14,536 bases of DNA, taken from Phytoactinopolyspora endophytica. Its GTDB lineage: Bacteria; Actinomycetota; Actinomycetes; Jiangellales; Jiangellaceae. Shown one piece after another: positions 7,419 to 14,536 of this stretch. The stretch spans positions 301,553 to 316,088 of the forward strand of contig NZ_ML142850.1 in NCBI RefSeq assembly GCF_004138495.1, read 5' to 3'. The position numbers were made by a program, and so were the translations under genes. Within the stretch, counting starts at the first letter, position 1, and every line of letters begins with the position of its first letter. A model generated the notes under the pieces. It was not told the DNA's origin and searched no databases. It saw only the letters and a list, made by a program, of their open reading frames with translations.

Positions 7419-7580
7419 CTATGGGCGGAAGGGCGCTTCGATGGCGCGGTCGAGGATGGTCGCGAGCGCCTGGGGCTGGTCACTTGAGGTCCATGCCATC
7501 AGGTCCGCTTCCACACATCCCAGGGTAGCGACGATCACCGCGTGGGACCGCGGGTCGGAGTCCCCGGCCGGATCGGCGCC
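7419..7580 (-). pseudogene. Fragment of a TetR-family regulator (C-terminal end)
   Basis: The minus-strand frame ending at the TAG at 7419-7421 reads PEMARRLGADP, then HAVIVATLGCVEADLMAW and PQALATILDRAIEA. This matches the usual pattern of the last helices of actinobacterial TetR C-terminal domains (small and aliphatic residues, AW, then LxxxLDRAxxA). No helix-turn-helix is present upstream, where the frame passes into unrelated sequence. It is most likely the tail of a destroyed gene. The family assignment is from memory of the pattern and is uncertain. Confidence 0.4.
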
Positions 7581-7584
7581 CAGG

Positions 7585-7870
7585 CGACGCGCCATTTCGG
7601 GCTTGCTCGCCCTTGCGCGCCTTGGCCTTGGGTTGCTCGCGGTCCTCGGAGTGGTCCCACACGTTGTTGCCGCCGAGCCAGAGCGCATAGTCGCTCAGGT
7701 CCAGTCTTATGGAGAACCCGGGGTTGATCCCAGTTCGGGTAACGAGTCAGGTCGCGCCGACGTGCTCTGCGACGAGGTACCGGACGAGATCCGGCCAGGC
7801 GCCGCAGACTGGCATCTTCCTTCCGCAGGACCTCGTCGAGCCACGTGACCGGGTCCTTCTCCTTCCCCGG
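7585..7870 (-). pseudogene. Unrecognised decayed coding fragment
   Basis: On the minus strand, protein-like sequence is spread over different frames: LPGHFPPTAPGKEKDPVTWLDEVLRK (near 7870-7800), then AWPDLVRYLVAEHVGAT closed by a stop, then SIRLDLSDYALWLGGNNVWDHSEDRE (about 7705-7630). The residue mix looks like real, once-translated protein, but no single frame spans it. I do not recognise the family. It may be one gene with frameshifts or pieces of two. Confidence 0.3.
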
Positions 7871-7911
7871 CGCCGTCGGCGGGAAGTGCCCCGGCAGTCG
7901 CCGGCACGTCC

Positions 7912-8118
7912 TCAGCGGCCCGTCAACACGTTCGCGAAGCGGGTGATTCGGCTCGGCCGACGAAGGCCGGAAGCCTCCCGCCGATCAGCCTGGCGGTAGA
8001 GCGCGTACATCGCTCGCACACCCAGCCAACGAAGCGGCTCCGGCTCCCAGCGGCGTACCTCCCGCGCGGTCCACGGCAACGCGACCATGGGGCGTACGCT
8101 GAGCCGACCTGCCGAGTT
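7912..8118 (-). pseudogene. C-terminal fragment resembling a FAD-dependent oxidoreductase
   Basis: The minus-strand frame that ends at 7912 reads ALPWTAREVRRWEPEPLRWL, GVRAMYALYRQADRREA and then a GRPS-like SRITRFANVLTG tail. The WEPEPLRWLGV segment followed by a helix and a PSRI-type end resembles the C-terminus of DAO-type FAD-dependent oxidoreductases. The FAD-binding N-terminal part is missing: upstream of about 8118 the frame turns into sequence with no resemblance. It is probably a truncated remnant. The family call is tentative. Confidence 0.4.
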
Positions 8119-8217
8119 GACGACGGCGGAATCAACGTTCTGCTCCAGGCCTACGCAATGGACTTCGACGACCGCACGCCAGCGAAATTGTCGTGACAGA
8201 CGACATCTATGCGGTCC

Positions 8218-8530
8218 GTCGATCACCTGAGGCCGCTCATCGACCAGGGAATGAAGCTGCTCACCCTGGACCGCGAGACGCAACCCGGCGACTCTGCGGA
8301 GCGTGAGCACCGACAACGTACTCGGCGCACGGATAGCCATCGAACATCTGATCGGACTCGGGCATCACCGGATCGGCTTCATATCAGGCTCCACCGACAC
8401 CTTCAGCCGCCAACGACCGTCTCGCCGGATACGTCGACGCGCTGACCGACGCGGGTATCGGAGCGCGACACCTACACAAGCGTCTTCGAGGAGGTCGACA
8501 AAGATGCAGCTGAAGCGGCCGCCGCGGTGG
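8218..8530 (+). pseudogene. LacI-family regulator remnant (effector-binding domain, three frameshifts)
   Basis: Consecutive frames give a continuous LacI/PurR-type effector-domain segment: LRPLIDQGMKLLTLDRET (from 8218), then STDNVLGARIAIEHLIGLGH and HRIGFISGSTDTFS (8303-8407), then NDRLAGYVDALTDAGIG (8412-8460), then DTYTSVFEEVDKDAAEAAAAVV (8467-8532). The reading frame shifts between each pair, three times within about 310 bp, and the DNA-binding N-terminus and the rest of the C-terminus are absent. It cannot make a functional protein. LacI regulators often control sugar-type ABC importers, so it could be a dead former regulator of the cluster to the left, but that is speculation. Confidence 0.75.
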
Positions 8531-8646
8531 TCCCGCGGACGCCCCGAAGCGCGTCCGGCCTCCCCACGGCCTCCGCAGCCGATGCACGAAGCGCCGACTC
8601 TCGCCGAGCAGAACGAGAAACCGCAGGTGAGACGTCGATTGTGTAG

Positions 8647-8719
8647 GTGGGCGCAGTTGGTTTCGAACCAACGACCTCCGGTTTGTAAGACCGGCGCTCT
8701 ACCCCTGAGCTATGCGCCC
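8647..8719 (-). tRNA. tRNA-Val, anticodon UAC
   Basis: The 73-nt minus-strand sequence folds as a full cloverleaf. The acceptor stem is GGGCGCA with TGCGCCC and the D arm is GCTC-AGGGGTA-GAGC. The anticodon arm is CCGGT-CTTACAA-ACCGG, with anticodon TAC reading GUA valine codons. The T arm is GTTGG-TTCGAAA-CCAAC and the discriminator base is A. CCA is not fully encoded after the acceptor stem. It lies downstream of the DUF3052-peroxiredoxin-zinc-ribbon operon on the same strand, with decayed sequence directly beyond its 3' end. Confidence 0.95.
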
Positions 8720-8794
8720 CGGCGACCGACAGCCGCAGGCCAGGCGGACCTGACAGCCGGTTCAGATTACCTGGATCGCGCGCGTATTGCCCAA

Positions 8795-8807
8795 TCCGGT
8801 CACCGGA
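8795..8807 (-). terminator. Weak hairpin after the zinc-ribbon gene
   Basis: TCCGG and CCGGA pair around a 3-nt loop 8 nt past the stop codon of the zinc-ribbon gene on the minus strand. It is short and lacks a real U-tract, so it is only a possible terminator separating that operon from tRNA-Val. Confidence 0.25.
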
Positions 8808-8814
8808 CTTCTGC

Positions 8815-9351
8815 CTAGCGCCGCCTGCCGGAGCCGAACCGTCCGCCGGGTCCGTGCCCGTTACGGCCTTCGGAACGGGACTTGCCAGGTGGGTCCCCAT
8901 GCTGCGGGGGCGTGTCAACCGAGGTAGGCCCACGGCTGCCTTCATCCGGGCCGTGGCAGGGCTGGGAGCCATCAGACGGCCGCTTGGCGTGCTTCCCGAG
9001 CACCCGGTCGATCGCGCTGGCAACCTCGTTCGTCAAGTCACGCCCGTCGTCGTCGGGCCGCCGATGGCGGCCACCGACGCTGACGGCTATGCCGCGATCC
9101 GTGGTGCTCTCGACGGCCAAGAACTCGGCTGTGGCCGACGACTCACAGGTACGGCAGACAGTCTGGCCGAGACGCCGGACGAGGTTGGTCCCGCCGCATG
9201 CGGGACAGTGGTCGACATCGACCGTCCAATCACCGTCCTGCTGGCACTCCGGGCAGACCAAGACCTGGCTGTCCGCCTGGACGGCCCGCACCCACAGGCG
9301 CGAGCCCCGGGCGGGGTCGGCCTCACGGGCGCCGCATCGATAGCACGGCAT
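8815..9351 (-). CDS. Hypothetical zinc-ribbon protein with four CXXC motifs
   Basis: This 178-residue protein begins MPCYRCGA and carries four CXXC pairs: Cys3/Cys6, Cys33/Cys36 (CPEC), Cys49/Cys52 (CPAC) and Cys66/Cys69 (CRTC). That is enough for two zinc-ribbon sites in the first 70 residues. The remainder after about residue 90 is hydrophilic, rich in Gly, Pro, Ser and Arg, and probably disordered, ending in a basic GRRR tail. The ATG at 9349-9351 has GGGAGGAA about 7 nt upstream and starts 15 nt after the peroxiredoxin stop, so the two are co-transcribed. I do not recognise a specific family. Nucleic-acid binding or a metal- or redox-sensing role beside a peroxidase are possibilities, not conclusions. 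Confidence 0.8.
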   Translation of the reverse strand: MPCYRCGAREADPARGSRLWVRAVQADSQVLVCPECQQDGDWTVDVDHCPACGGTNLVRRLGQTVCRTCESSATAEFLAVESTTDRGIAVSVGGRHRRPDDDGRDLTNEVASAIDRVLGKHAKRPSDGSQPCHGPDEGSRGPTSVDTPPQHGDPPGKSRSEGRNGHGPGGRFGSGRRR

Positions 9352-9366
9352 GGCAGTTCCTCCCCG

Positions 9367-9834
9367 TCACCGTCGTCCGCCGGCGAGCTCCCCGAGAGCA
9401 CGCTGGTAGTCCGAGATATCGCGTGCGTCCGGGATGGCGTTGACAACACTCCACCGGACGATTCCCTCGCCGTCGATGACGAACGTTCCGCGCAGCGCGC
9501 AGCCACGCTCCTCATCGAAGACACCGTATGACGTTGCTACCGCGCCATGTGGCCAGAAGTCGGACAACAACGGAAAACTGATGTCCTCGCGCTCGGCGAA
9601 CACGCGCAGCGCGAACTTGGTGTCGCACGAGATCGCCAGAACCTGCGCGTCGTCGGGAACCGATGGAACCAGTTCGTCCCGGAGAGCGCGTAGCTCACCG
9701 GTACAGACACCCGTGAACGCGTACGGATAGAACACCACGACCACAGGCCGGCCGCGCAGGGCAGACAACCGCCAGGTGGCCCCGTGATGATCCGGGAGCT
9801 CAAAGTCCGGGGCCAGCATGCCGTTCAGATTCAT
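9367..9834 (-). CDS. ahpE: Peroxiredoxin, AhpE-like (1-Cys type)
   Basis: This 155-residue thiol peroxidase reduces hydrogen peroxide, organic peroxides or peroxynitrite in the cytoplasm. The active-site segment is FYPYAFTGVCTGEL, with the peroxidatic Cys44 and the conserved Thr41. The segment FPLLSDFWPHGAVATSYGVF and the conserved Arg116 in RGTFVID closely match Mycobacterium AhpE. Cys70 and Cys112 are also present, so an intramolecular resolving disulfide is not excluded. The ATG at 9832-9834 is preferred: it yields the usual APDFELPDHHG start and lies 10 nt after the stop of the upstream gene, with AAGGGG just before that stop. A TTG at 9864 is the longer alternative. It is the middle gene of the minus-strand operon. 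Confidence 0.92.
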   Translation of the reverse strand: MNLNGMLAPDFELPDHHGATWRLSALRGRPVVVVFYPYAFTGVCTGELRALRDELVPSVPDDAQVLAISCDTKFALRVFAEREDISFPLLSDFWPHGAVATSYGVFDEERGCALRGTFVIDGEGIVRWSVVNAIPDARDISDYQRALGELAGGRR

Positions 9835-9844
9835 CGAGGAAACA

Positions 9845-10267
9845 CTAACCCCTTGGTGCGACAAGCTTCGTGCCCGACCATTCCTCGGCCACCGAGACGG
9901 TGGTCGTGGTGGAGAGCCCGGACGTCAGCGCCGCATCGGCGATGTCGCTTGCGTCCACCTGGCCTGGGCGCCCGACTTTGGGTGTGAGCAACCACACCAC
10001 GCCACCCGGGGCAAGTTCGGTGATCGCATCCACCAGCGCGTCGGTCAGGTCGCCGTCGTCGTCCCTCCACCATTGCAAGACGACGTCAGCGACCTCGCCA
10101 CTGCCCTGGTCGATGAGCTCGCTGCCCGTGGTGTCCTCGATGTCGATCCGAAGATCATCATCGCAGTCTTCGTCCCACCCAAGCTCTTGCACCACTTGGC
10201 CTGGACGGAATCCAAGCTTCATGGCCGGCCCATCGTCTTCTGCCGAGTGGCCCGCGGTCTGGCCCAC
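9845..10267 (-). CDS. DUF3052 family protein
   Basis: This 140-residue protein is of a family found in actinobacteria with no established function that I know of. Recognisable features are the start VGQTAGHSAEDDGPAMKLGF, the acidic GWDEDCDDDLRIDIED segment, VLQWWRDDDGDLTDALVDA and GVVWLLTPKVGRPG. The GTG at 10265-10267 is chosen because GGAGGA lies about 7 nt upstream and the family-like sequence starts exactly there; a longer frame upstream has no resemblance. It is followed 10 nt later by the peroxiredoxin gene and is divergent from aceE. The same trio in the same orientation occurs, as I recall, in mycobacteria (the Rv2238c-Rv2241 region), which suggests a conserved functional link. Confidence 0.9.
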   Translation of the reverse strand: MGQTAGHSAEDDGPAMKLGFRPGQVVQELGWDEDCDDDLRIDIEDTTGSELIDQGSGEVADVVLQWWRDDDGDLTDALVDAITELAPGGVVWLLTPKVGRPGQVDASDIADAALTSGLSTTTTVSVAEEWSGTKLVAPRG

Positions 10268-10584
10268 CGATCGTCCTCCTTGCATCCTGTGGCCCGCCCA
10301 TTGCGAACCACCTTCCGCCCGTAGTCCACCCAACCACGCGTCATTACGCAAGTGAACCCGCCGGATAAGTTCCGGCACTGCGCATGAGGTTGCGTCGTCA
10401 AGTGTGAGGTACAGCCTGGCACGCCTTGTACCCGATGGGACACCCCAGAAGCAGAAAACGCACCCCCGTGGTGACGAAAAAGGGCGGAGCGAGGAGGATA
10501 GGAGGTGAAGACAGTGACCCTGGAACCTCTTGGGGCCGGCACATACACCAGCTGCTGGCTCCCACCGACCACGAAGGGATCGTC
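10268..10584. promoter_or_regulatory. Divergent intergenic region between DUF3052 and aceE
   Basis: These 317 bp hold the start signals of both operons. For the minus strand a weak promoter candidate is TTGCGT (10351-10346) with TGGACT (10328-10323) at 17-bp spacing. For aceE no convincing -10 box was found. An inverted repeat GGTACA/TGTACC (10408-10413 and 10427-10432) may be an operator. The long aceE leader also contains strong purine-rich ribosome-binding-like sequences at 10491-10505, in front of a GTG in a different frame (10505). Confidence 0.45.
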
Positions 10585-13332
10585 GTGGCTGCAGACCGCT
10601 CCCCGATCATCATCAACGGCCTTCCCAGCCAGCTACCTGACGCAGATGCCGACGAAACTCAGGAGTGGCTGGAGTCGCTGGACGCCGCGATCGAGCACGG
10701 AGGGCGACATCGCGCGCGTTACCTCATGTTGCGATTGCTGGAGCGGGCAGCGGAGCGCCAGGTGGGAGTGCCCAGCCTGCGCAACACCGACTACATCAAC
10801 ACCATCCCGCCGGAGTCCGAGCCGGCCTTCCCGGGCGACGAGTTCGTCGAGCGCCGTATCCGCGCCTACGCCCGGTGGAACGCCGCCATGATGGTACAGC
10901 GGGCGCAGCGCCCCGGAGTCGGAGTCGGCGGGCACATCTCCACCTATGCCTCGTCGGCCAGCCTGTACGAGGTCGGCTTCAACCATTTCTTCCGCGGCAA
11001 AGATCATTCTGGCGGCGGCGACCAGATCTACTTCCAGGGGCATGCGTCGCCCGGCATGTACGCCCGCGCCTACCTCGAGGGAAGGCTGAGCGAGCATCAA
11101 CTCGATGGCTTCCGCCAGGAGCTCTCCCACGACGGCTTCGGTGGCGGACTGCCCTCGTACCCGCACCCGCGGCTGATGCCGGATTTCTGGGAGTTCCCCA
11201 CGGTCTCCATGGGCCTCGGCCCCATCGGCGCGATCTATCAGGCCCGGTTCAACCGTTACCTGCAGAACCGCGGCATCCGCGACACGTCCCAGCAGCACGT
11301 CTGGGCGTTCCTCGGCGACGGCGAGATGGACGAGCCGGAGACCATCGGCGCCATCGGTGTGGCCGCGCGTGAGGAACTGGACAACCTGACGTTCGTCGTC
11401 AACTGCAACCTGCAGCGTCTCGACGGCCCGGTACGCGGCAACGGCAAGATCATCCAGGAGATGGAGTCCCTGTTCCGCGGCGCCGGCTGGAACGTCATCA
11501 AGGTCATCTGGGGCCGGGAGTGGGACCCGCTGCTCGCCGCCGACACCGACGGCGCGCTGGTCAACCTGATGAACGCGACGCCGGACGGTGACTACCAGAC
11601 CTACAAGGCCGAGTCTGGCGCCTACGTCCGCGAGCACTTCTTCGGCCGCGACCCCCGCACGGCCAACATGGTGGAGCATCTCAACGACGACGAGATCTGG
11701 GGCCTCAAGCGAGGTGGTCACGACTACCAGAAGCTCTACGCCGCCTACCGCGCCGCCATCGAGCACACCGGCCAGCCCACCGTCATCCTGGCCAAGACCA
11801 TCAAGGGCTGGACGCTCGGCTCGCATTTCGAGGCACGCAACGCCACCCACCAAATGAAGAAGCTGACCGGGGACGACCTCAAGCAGTTCCGGGACCGGCT
11901 GTACATGGAGATCCCCGACTCGGAGTTGGAGGATGTCTACAACCCGCCGTACTTCCACCCGGGCAAGGACTCCGACGAGCACGCCTACATGATGGAGCGC
12001 CGCTCCAAGCTTGGCGGGTACCTCCCGGAGCGCCGCACCGCGGCGAAGCCATTGGTGCTCCCCGGGGACAAGGTCTACGAGGTCGCACAGCGTGGATCAG
12101 GCAAGCAGTCCGTCGCCACCACCATGGCTTTCGTCCGGCTGCTCAAGGACATACTGAAGGATCCCGAGATCGGCCACCGGATCGTGCCGGTGATCCCGGA
12201 CGAGGCGCGCACCTTCGGCATGGACTCGCTGTTCCCCACGCTCAAGATCTACTCGCCGCACGGGCAGAACTACACCTCCGTGGACCGCGAGCTCTTCCTG
12301 TCCTACAAGGAAGCGACGGACGGCCAGATCCTGCACGAGGGCATCAACGAGGCGGGATCCGTCGCCTCGTGGACTGCCGTGGCCACGTCGTACGCAACGC
12401 ACGGCGAGCCGATGATCCCGATCTACATCTTCTACTCGATGTTCGGATTCCAGCGCACCGGCGACGGCCTGTGGGCGGCCGGAGACCAGATGGCCCGCGG
12501 CTTCGTGCTGGGTGCGACGGCCGGACGCACCACCCTGAACGGCGAGGGCCTGCAACACGAGGATGGCCACTCCGTCCTGCTCGCCTCTGCCAACCCCGCC
12601 GTCGTCCACTACGACCCGGCGTGGGGGTTCGAGATCGGCCACATCGTCAAGGACGGTCTGCGCCGGATGTACGGCGAGGACGCCGAGAACGTCTTCTACT
12701 ACCTGACGGTGTACAACGAGCCGTACGTCCAGCCGGCCGAGCCCGAGAACCTCGACGTCGACGGCCTGCTCAAGGGCATGTACCTGTACAAGCCCATGGA
12801 GGTCGCGCCAGGCGACAAGGTGCCGCACGCTCAGATCCTCGCGTCGGGTGTCGCGATGAACTGGGCGCTGGAGGCACAGCGGCGGCTGGCGGACGAGTGG
12901 GAGGTCGCAGCCGACGTCTGGTCGGTCACGTCGTGGAACGAGCTGCGCCGCGAGGCGTTGGCCGTTGACGAGTGGAACCTCATGCACCCCGACGAGGAAG
13001 CCGAGATGCCGTATGTCACACAGCGGCTGGCCGAGACGACGGGTCCGGTGGTGGGCGTCAGCGACTACATGCGCGCCGTCCAGGACCAGATCGCACCGTA
13101 CGTACCGGGTGACTGGGTCTCGCTCGGCACCGACGGATACGGCATGTCCGACACACGTGCCGCACTGCGCCGGCACTTCAAGGTCGACGCCCAGTCCATC
13201 GTGGTGAACGTGCTGACGTTGCTGGCCCGGCGCGGCGAGGTCTCTTGGGATGTCGTCCGCAAGGCGCACGGGCAGTACCAGCTCGATGACGTCAACGCCA
13301 CGACCGCCGAGGAAGCGGGCGGCGAGTCCTAG
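10585..13332 (+). CDS. aceE: Pyruvate dehydrogenase E1 component, homodimeric type
   Basis: This 915-residue thiamine-diphosphate enzyme decarboxylates pyruvate and passes the acetyl group to E2 lipoyl domains, feeding acetyl-CoA to the citric acid cycle. Landmarks are [30 protein letters not shown] (111-140), the ThDP/Mg motif GDGEMDEPE (244-252) continuing to [13 protein letters not shown] (271-283), and downstream [35 protein letters not shown] and the C-terminal [11 protein letters not shown]. The GTG at 10585 is chosen because AAGGGA lies 5 nt upstream and the protein then begins with a short leader followed by [24 protein letters not shown], as in Streptomyces AceE. The frame stays open back to 10426, but that part has no homology. 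The E2 and E3 genes are not in the window. A strong hairpin follows the stop. Confidence 0.97.
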   Translation: MAADRSPIIINGLPSQLPDADADETQEWLESLDAAIEHGGRHRARYLMLRLLERAAERQVGVPSLRNTDYINTIPPESEPAFPGDEFVERRIRAYARWNAAMMVQRAQRPGVGVGGHISTYASSASLYEVGFNHFFRGKDHSGGGDQIYFQGHASPGMYARAYLEGRLSEHQLDGFRQELSHDGFGGGLPSYPHPRLMPDFWEFPTVSMGLGPIGAIYQARFNRYLQNRGIRDTSQQHVWAFLGDGEMDEPETIGAIGVAAREELDNLTFVVNCNLQRLDGPVRGNGKIIQEMESLFRGAGWNVIKVIWGREWDPLLAADTDGALVNLMNATPDGDYQTYKAESGAYVREHFFGRDPRTANMVEHLNDDEIWGLKRGGHDYQKLYAAYRAAIEHTGQPTVILAKTIKGWTLGSHFEARNATHQMKKLTGDDLKQFRDRLYMEIPDSELEDVYNPPYFHPGKDSDEHAYMMERRSKLGGYLPERRTAAKPLVLPGDKVYEVAQRGSGKQSVATTMAFVRLLKDILKDPEIGHRIVPVIPDEARTFGMDSLFPTLKIYSPHGQNYTSVDRELFLSYKEATDGQILHEGINEAGSVASWTAVATSYATHGEPMIPIYIFYSMFGFQRTGDGLWAAGDQMARGFVLGATAGRTTLNGEGLQHEDGHSVLLASANPAVVHYDPAWGFEIGHIVKDGLRRMYGEDAENVFYYLTVYNEPYVQPAEPENLDVDGLLKGMYLYKPMEVAPGDKVPHAQILASGVAMNWALEAQRRLADEWEVAADVWSVTSWNELRREALAVDEWNLMHPDEEAEMPYVTQRLAETTGPVVGVSDYMRAVQDQIAPYVPGDWVSLGTDGYGMSDTRAALRRHFKVDAQSIVVNVLTLLARRGEVSWDVVRKAHGQYQLDDVNATTAEEAGGES

Positions 13333-13347
13333 AGCACCAGGACGCAG

Positions 13348-13377
13348 CGCCCACCAGGTCACCCGACCTGGTGGGCG
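13348..13377 (+). terminator. aceE: Strong hairpin terminator after aceE
   Basis: Perfect 13-bp arms (CGCCCACCAGGTC and its complement, 13348-13360 and 13365-13377) flank a 4-nt loop, 15 nt after the aceE stop. No U-tract follows, as is common in actinobacteria. Being symmetrical, it can also end transcription of the convergent pirin gene, whose stop is at 13454. Confidence 0.75.
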
Positions 13378-13453
13378 GCCGGAAACACCACGACCGGGCA
13401 CACGACCCGGAACGTAATGATCAGGATCAGTACCAACGATCTGTCGCGGCAGG

Positions 13454-14431
13454 TCAGGTGCGGGGCGTGCTGATGTCTGTGTGCATCTCCCAGACAATGA
13501 CCTCGGCGTCGTTGGCTGCGATGATGTGGCGGCCGCCCTCGTCGGTGATGCGCGCAGCATCGCCCTCATCGAGATGGCCGACTCCTTCCACATCGACCGC
13601 GCCACGCGCGATGTAAAGGTGGAGGAACGGCGCATTGGGCAACGTCACGGCCAGAACCTCGGTCCGCACGTCGGGACGATCGACAAAGCCACGCACATCC
13701 ACGTCGGGACGACCGGCAGACCCACGCACATCCGAGTCGGGACGGCCGGCAGATCCAGGCGCGTCGGCGTCGGCACCGCTTCCGGCGACGACCCGCGTGC
13801 GCGGCGGTTCGAGGTGGCCGGCGCGCAACCGTGCGATGTGCATCGCGGCCGATCGCTGCCCCAGGCCGATCGCGGCGGAGCCTGTGTGGCGCGGCATGCC
13901 GCTGGCCACTGTGATCAGGTCGCCTGAGGCTAGCTGGGCGGAGACGTCGTGCTGCTCGTACGACGGGTCGACGCCCGGCGTGTCTGGCGGCACCCACATC
14001 TGAACGAATCGCAGCGGCTGTCGGCGCGTCGCGACCGGGCCGGTGTCGTCTCGGCTGTCCACCACGTGTTCGCCGGCCATGTCGGTGTCTTCGCGGGCGA
14101 GGCCGCCGTCGTTGAACTCCGAATGCTGGACACCACGGCCTGCGCTGAGCCGCTGCGCCAAGCCAGGATGGATCACACCGCCGGCTCCCGTGGAGTCGCG
14201 GTGCACGAGTGCGCCCTCGAGGACCCAGGTGACGATCTCGACGTCGCGGTGTGGGTGCGTGGGGTATCCGTTGTCGGGCTCGATGACGTCGTCGTTGTTC
14301 ATCACCAAGAGACCGAAGCCGACATTGCCGGGGTCATAGTGCCGGCCGAAAGAGAACGAATGCCGCGACGTCAGCCCGGATTCCGCGCTGACGAACCGGT
14401 CCGCGCCACGCATGATCACGATGTTCGCCAC
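13454..14431 (-). CDS. Pirin family protein (bicupin)
   Basis: This 325-residue metal-binding cupin protein belongs to a family whose members include quercetin dioxygenases and transcription or metabolic modulators. Some bacterial pirins have been reported to affect pyruvate dehydrogenase. The N-terminal cupin has the full metal-site set: His59 and His61 in THPHRD, then His103 and Glu105 in GRGVQHSEFN. RFVQMWVPPDTPGVDPSYEQ (141-160) links to the C-terminal cupin. Two stretches look longer than usual: a hydrophilic segment at about 108-138, and residues about 219-257 made of near-repeats (GSAGRPDSDVR, GSAGRPDVDVR, GFVDRPDVRTE). The GTG at 14429-14431 is chosen because the protein then starts VANIVIMRGADRFVS, as in relatives, with a G-rich GGGGGAAAC upstream. 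The longer open frame towards the right edge has no homology. It is convergent with aceE. Confidence 0.92.
   Translation of the reverse strand: MANIVIMRGADRFVSAESGLTSRHSFSFGRHYDPGNVGFGLLVMNNDDVIEPDNGYPTHPHRDVEIVTWVLEGALVHRDSTGAGGVIHPGLAQRLSAGRGVQHSEFNDGGLAREDTDMAGEHVVDSRDDTGPVATRRQPLRFVQMWVPPDTPGVDPSYEQHDVSAQLASGDLITVASGMPRHTGSAAIGLGQRSAAMHIARLRAGHLEPPRTRVVAGSGADADAPGSAGRPDSDVRGSAGRPDVDVRGFVDRPDVRTEVLAVTLPNAPFLHLYIARGAVDVEGVGHLDEGDAARITDEGGRHIIAANDAEVIVWEMHTDISTPRT
13667..13765. repeat. Three-unit 33-bp tandem repeat inside the pirin gene
   Basis: Units at 13667-13699, 13700-13732 and 13733-13765 are similar. Each holds a GTCGGGACG core followed by CCGGCAGA/CGACAAA-like and CACGCACATC-like blocks, and a fourth partial unit starts at 13766. 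Each unit encodes 11 residues, so copy-number changes keep the frame. It expands an inter-domain surface loop of the protein. Confidence 0.8.
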
Positions 14432-14479
14432 ACCCCCAGTTTCCCCCGAGCGATCACCGCACCGCGTACCCTGCCGGAT

Positions 14480-14536
14480 ATGTCTCCGGCACGCGACACC
14501 GAACGCCATGAGCGCACTGTCCATCTCTTGGAGCAT
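14480..14536 (+). CDS. Possible start of a gene running off the right edge
   Basis: An ATG at 14480 opens a frame that continues to the end of the window and encodes MSPARDTERHERTVHLLEH. No ribosome-binding site is visible, but TACCCT (14467-14472) lies 7 nt upstream at the distance expected for a -10 box of a leaderless actinobacterial transcript. The gene would be divergent from the pirin gene. Nineteen residues are too few to identify a family, and it may be chance. Confidence 0.3.
   Translation, partial: MSPARDTERHERTVHLLEH

Larger units (their letters stand above)
7324..8646. other. 1.3-kb stretch of decayed gene fragments between folD and tRNA-Val
   Basis: No intact gene is supported here. 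Open frames are short and change frame often, and recognisable protein pieces lie on both strands, listed separately: a TetR end, an unrecognised piece, a FAD-oxidoreductase end and a LacI-family piece. Only a weak 6-bp inverted repeat (7366-7371 with 7384-7389) follows folD and might serve as its terminator. No transposase, integrase or inverted-repeat ends were recognised. The mixture beside a tRNA gene suggests repeated insertion, deletion and decay. Confidence 0.6.

Noticed and set aside
7912..8340. 142-residue minus-strand open frame as an intact gene
   Set aside because: Only its last part (from about 8118 down) looks like protein; the first half is antisense to the LacI remnant, so it is a chance fusion of a fragment with a shadow.
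8647..8719. tRNA-Val as a proven integration site
   Set aside because: I looked for a second copy of the tRNA 3' end in the decayed interval and saw none, and no integrase is present, so only a suspicion remains.
10633..11982. 449-residue minus-strand open frame inside aceE
   Set aside because: Long antisense frames are common in GC-rich genes; aceE on the plus strand is unambiguous and this frame has the low-complexity composition of a shadow.
12097..13635. 512-residue minus-strand open frame spanning the end of aceE and the start of the pirin region
   Set aside because: It crosses the aceE terminator and the pirin stop in a different frame and has no recognisable domain.
13667..13765. CRISPR array
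   Set aside because: The units are directly adjacent without unique spacers and keep the pirin reading frame; they are a coding tandem repeat.

Overview
The window comes from a high-GC Gram-positive bacterium, almost certainly an actinomycete (Actinomycetota). The base composition is GC-rich, GTG starts are common, and there is a homodimeric-type pyruvate dehydrogenase E1 (AceE) with an AhpE-type peroxiredoxin and a DUF3052 protein transcribed away from it. As I recall, that neighbourhood is also found around aceE in mycobacteria. I cannot name the genus from sequence alone.

Left part (about 195-7323): a catabolic cluster built around two divergent operons. On the minus strand a lipoprotein substrate-binding protein (3551-4726), a double-domain ABC ATPase (1986-3551) and an RbsC-type permease (935-1996) overlap end to end. 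They form a monosaccharide-type (CUT2-like) importer and are followed by a TetR regulator (229-828) with a perfect palindrome just upstream. On the plus strand lies a tetrahydrofolate-dependent O-demethylase of the LigM/DesA branch of the GcvT family (4991-6367), followed by folD (to 7323). The shared promoter region has two good sigma70-type promoters with -35 boxes back to back. The plus-strand one has its whole spacer filled by a tandem repeat, and the minus-strand one carries a run of seven G. The simplest reading is that the importer takes up a methylated compound, possibly a methoxylated aromatic, the LigM-like enzyme moves its methyl group to tetrahydrofolate, and FolD helps return the C1 unit to the folate pool. 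The substrate is inference. No ring-cleavage gene, metF or formyl-THF-handling gene lies in the window.

Middle (7324-8646): about 1.3 kb without an intact gene. It holds decayed pieces of unrelated genes: a TetR C-terminal end, an unrecognised fragment, the C-terminal end of what looks like a FAD-dependent oxidoreductase, and a LacI-family effector-binding domain broken by three frameshifts. It ends at a tRNA-Val(UAC) gene (8647-8719, minus) and looks like the scar of insertions and deletions beside a tRNA.

Right part (8815-14536): conserved housekeeping genes. DUF3052, peroxiredoxin and a four-CXXC zinc-ribbon protein form a minus-strand operon divergent from aceE (10585-13332). aceE ends at a perfect 13-bp hairpin facing the 3' end of a pirin gene (13454-14431, minus), which has an in-frame 33-bp tandem repeat. 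A possible leaderless gene start runs off the right edge.
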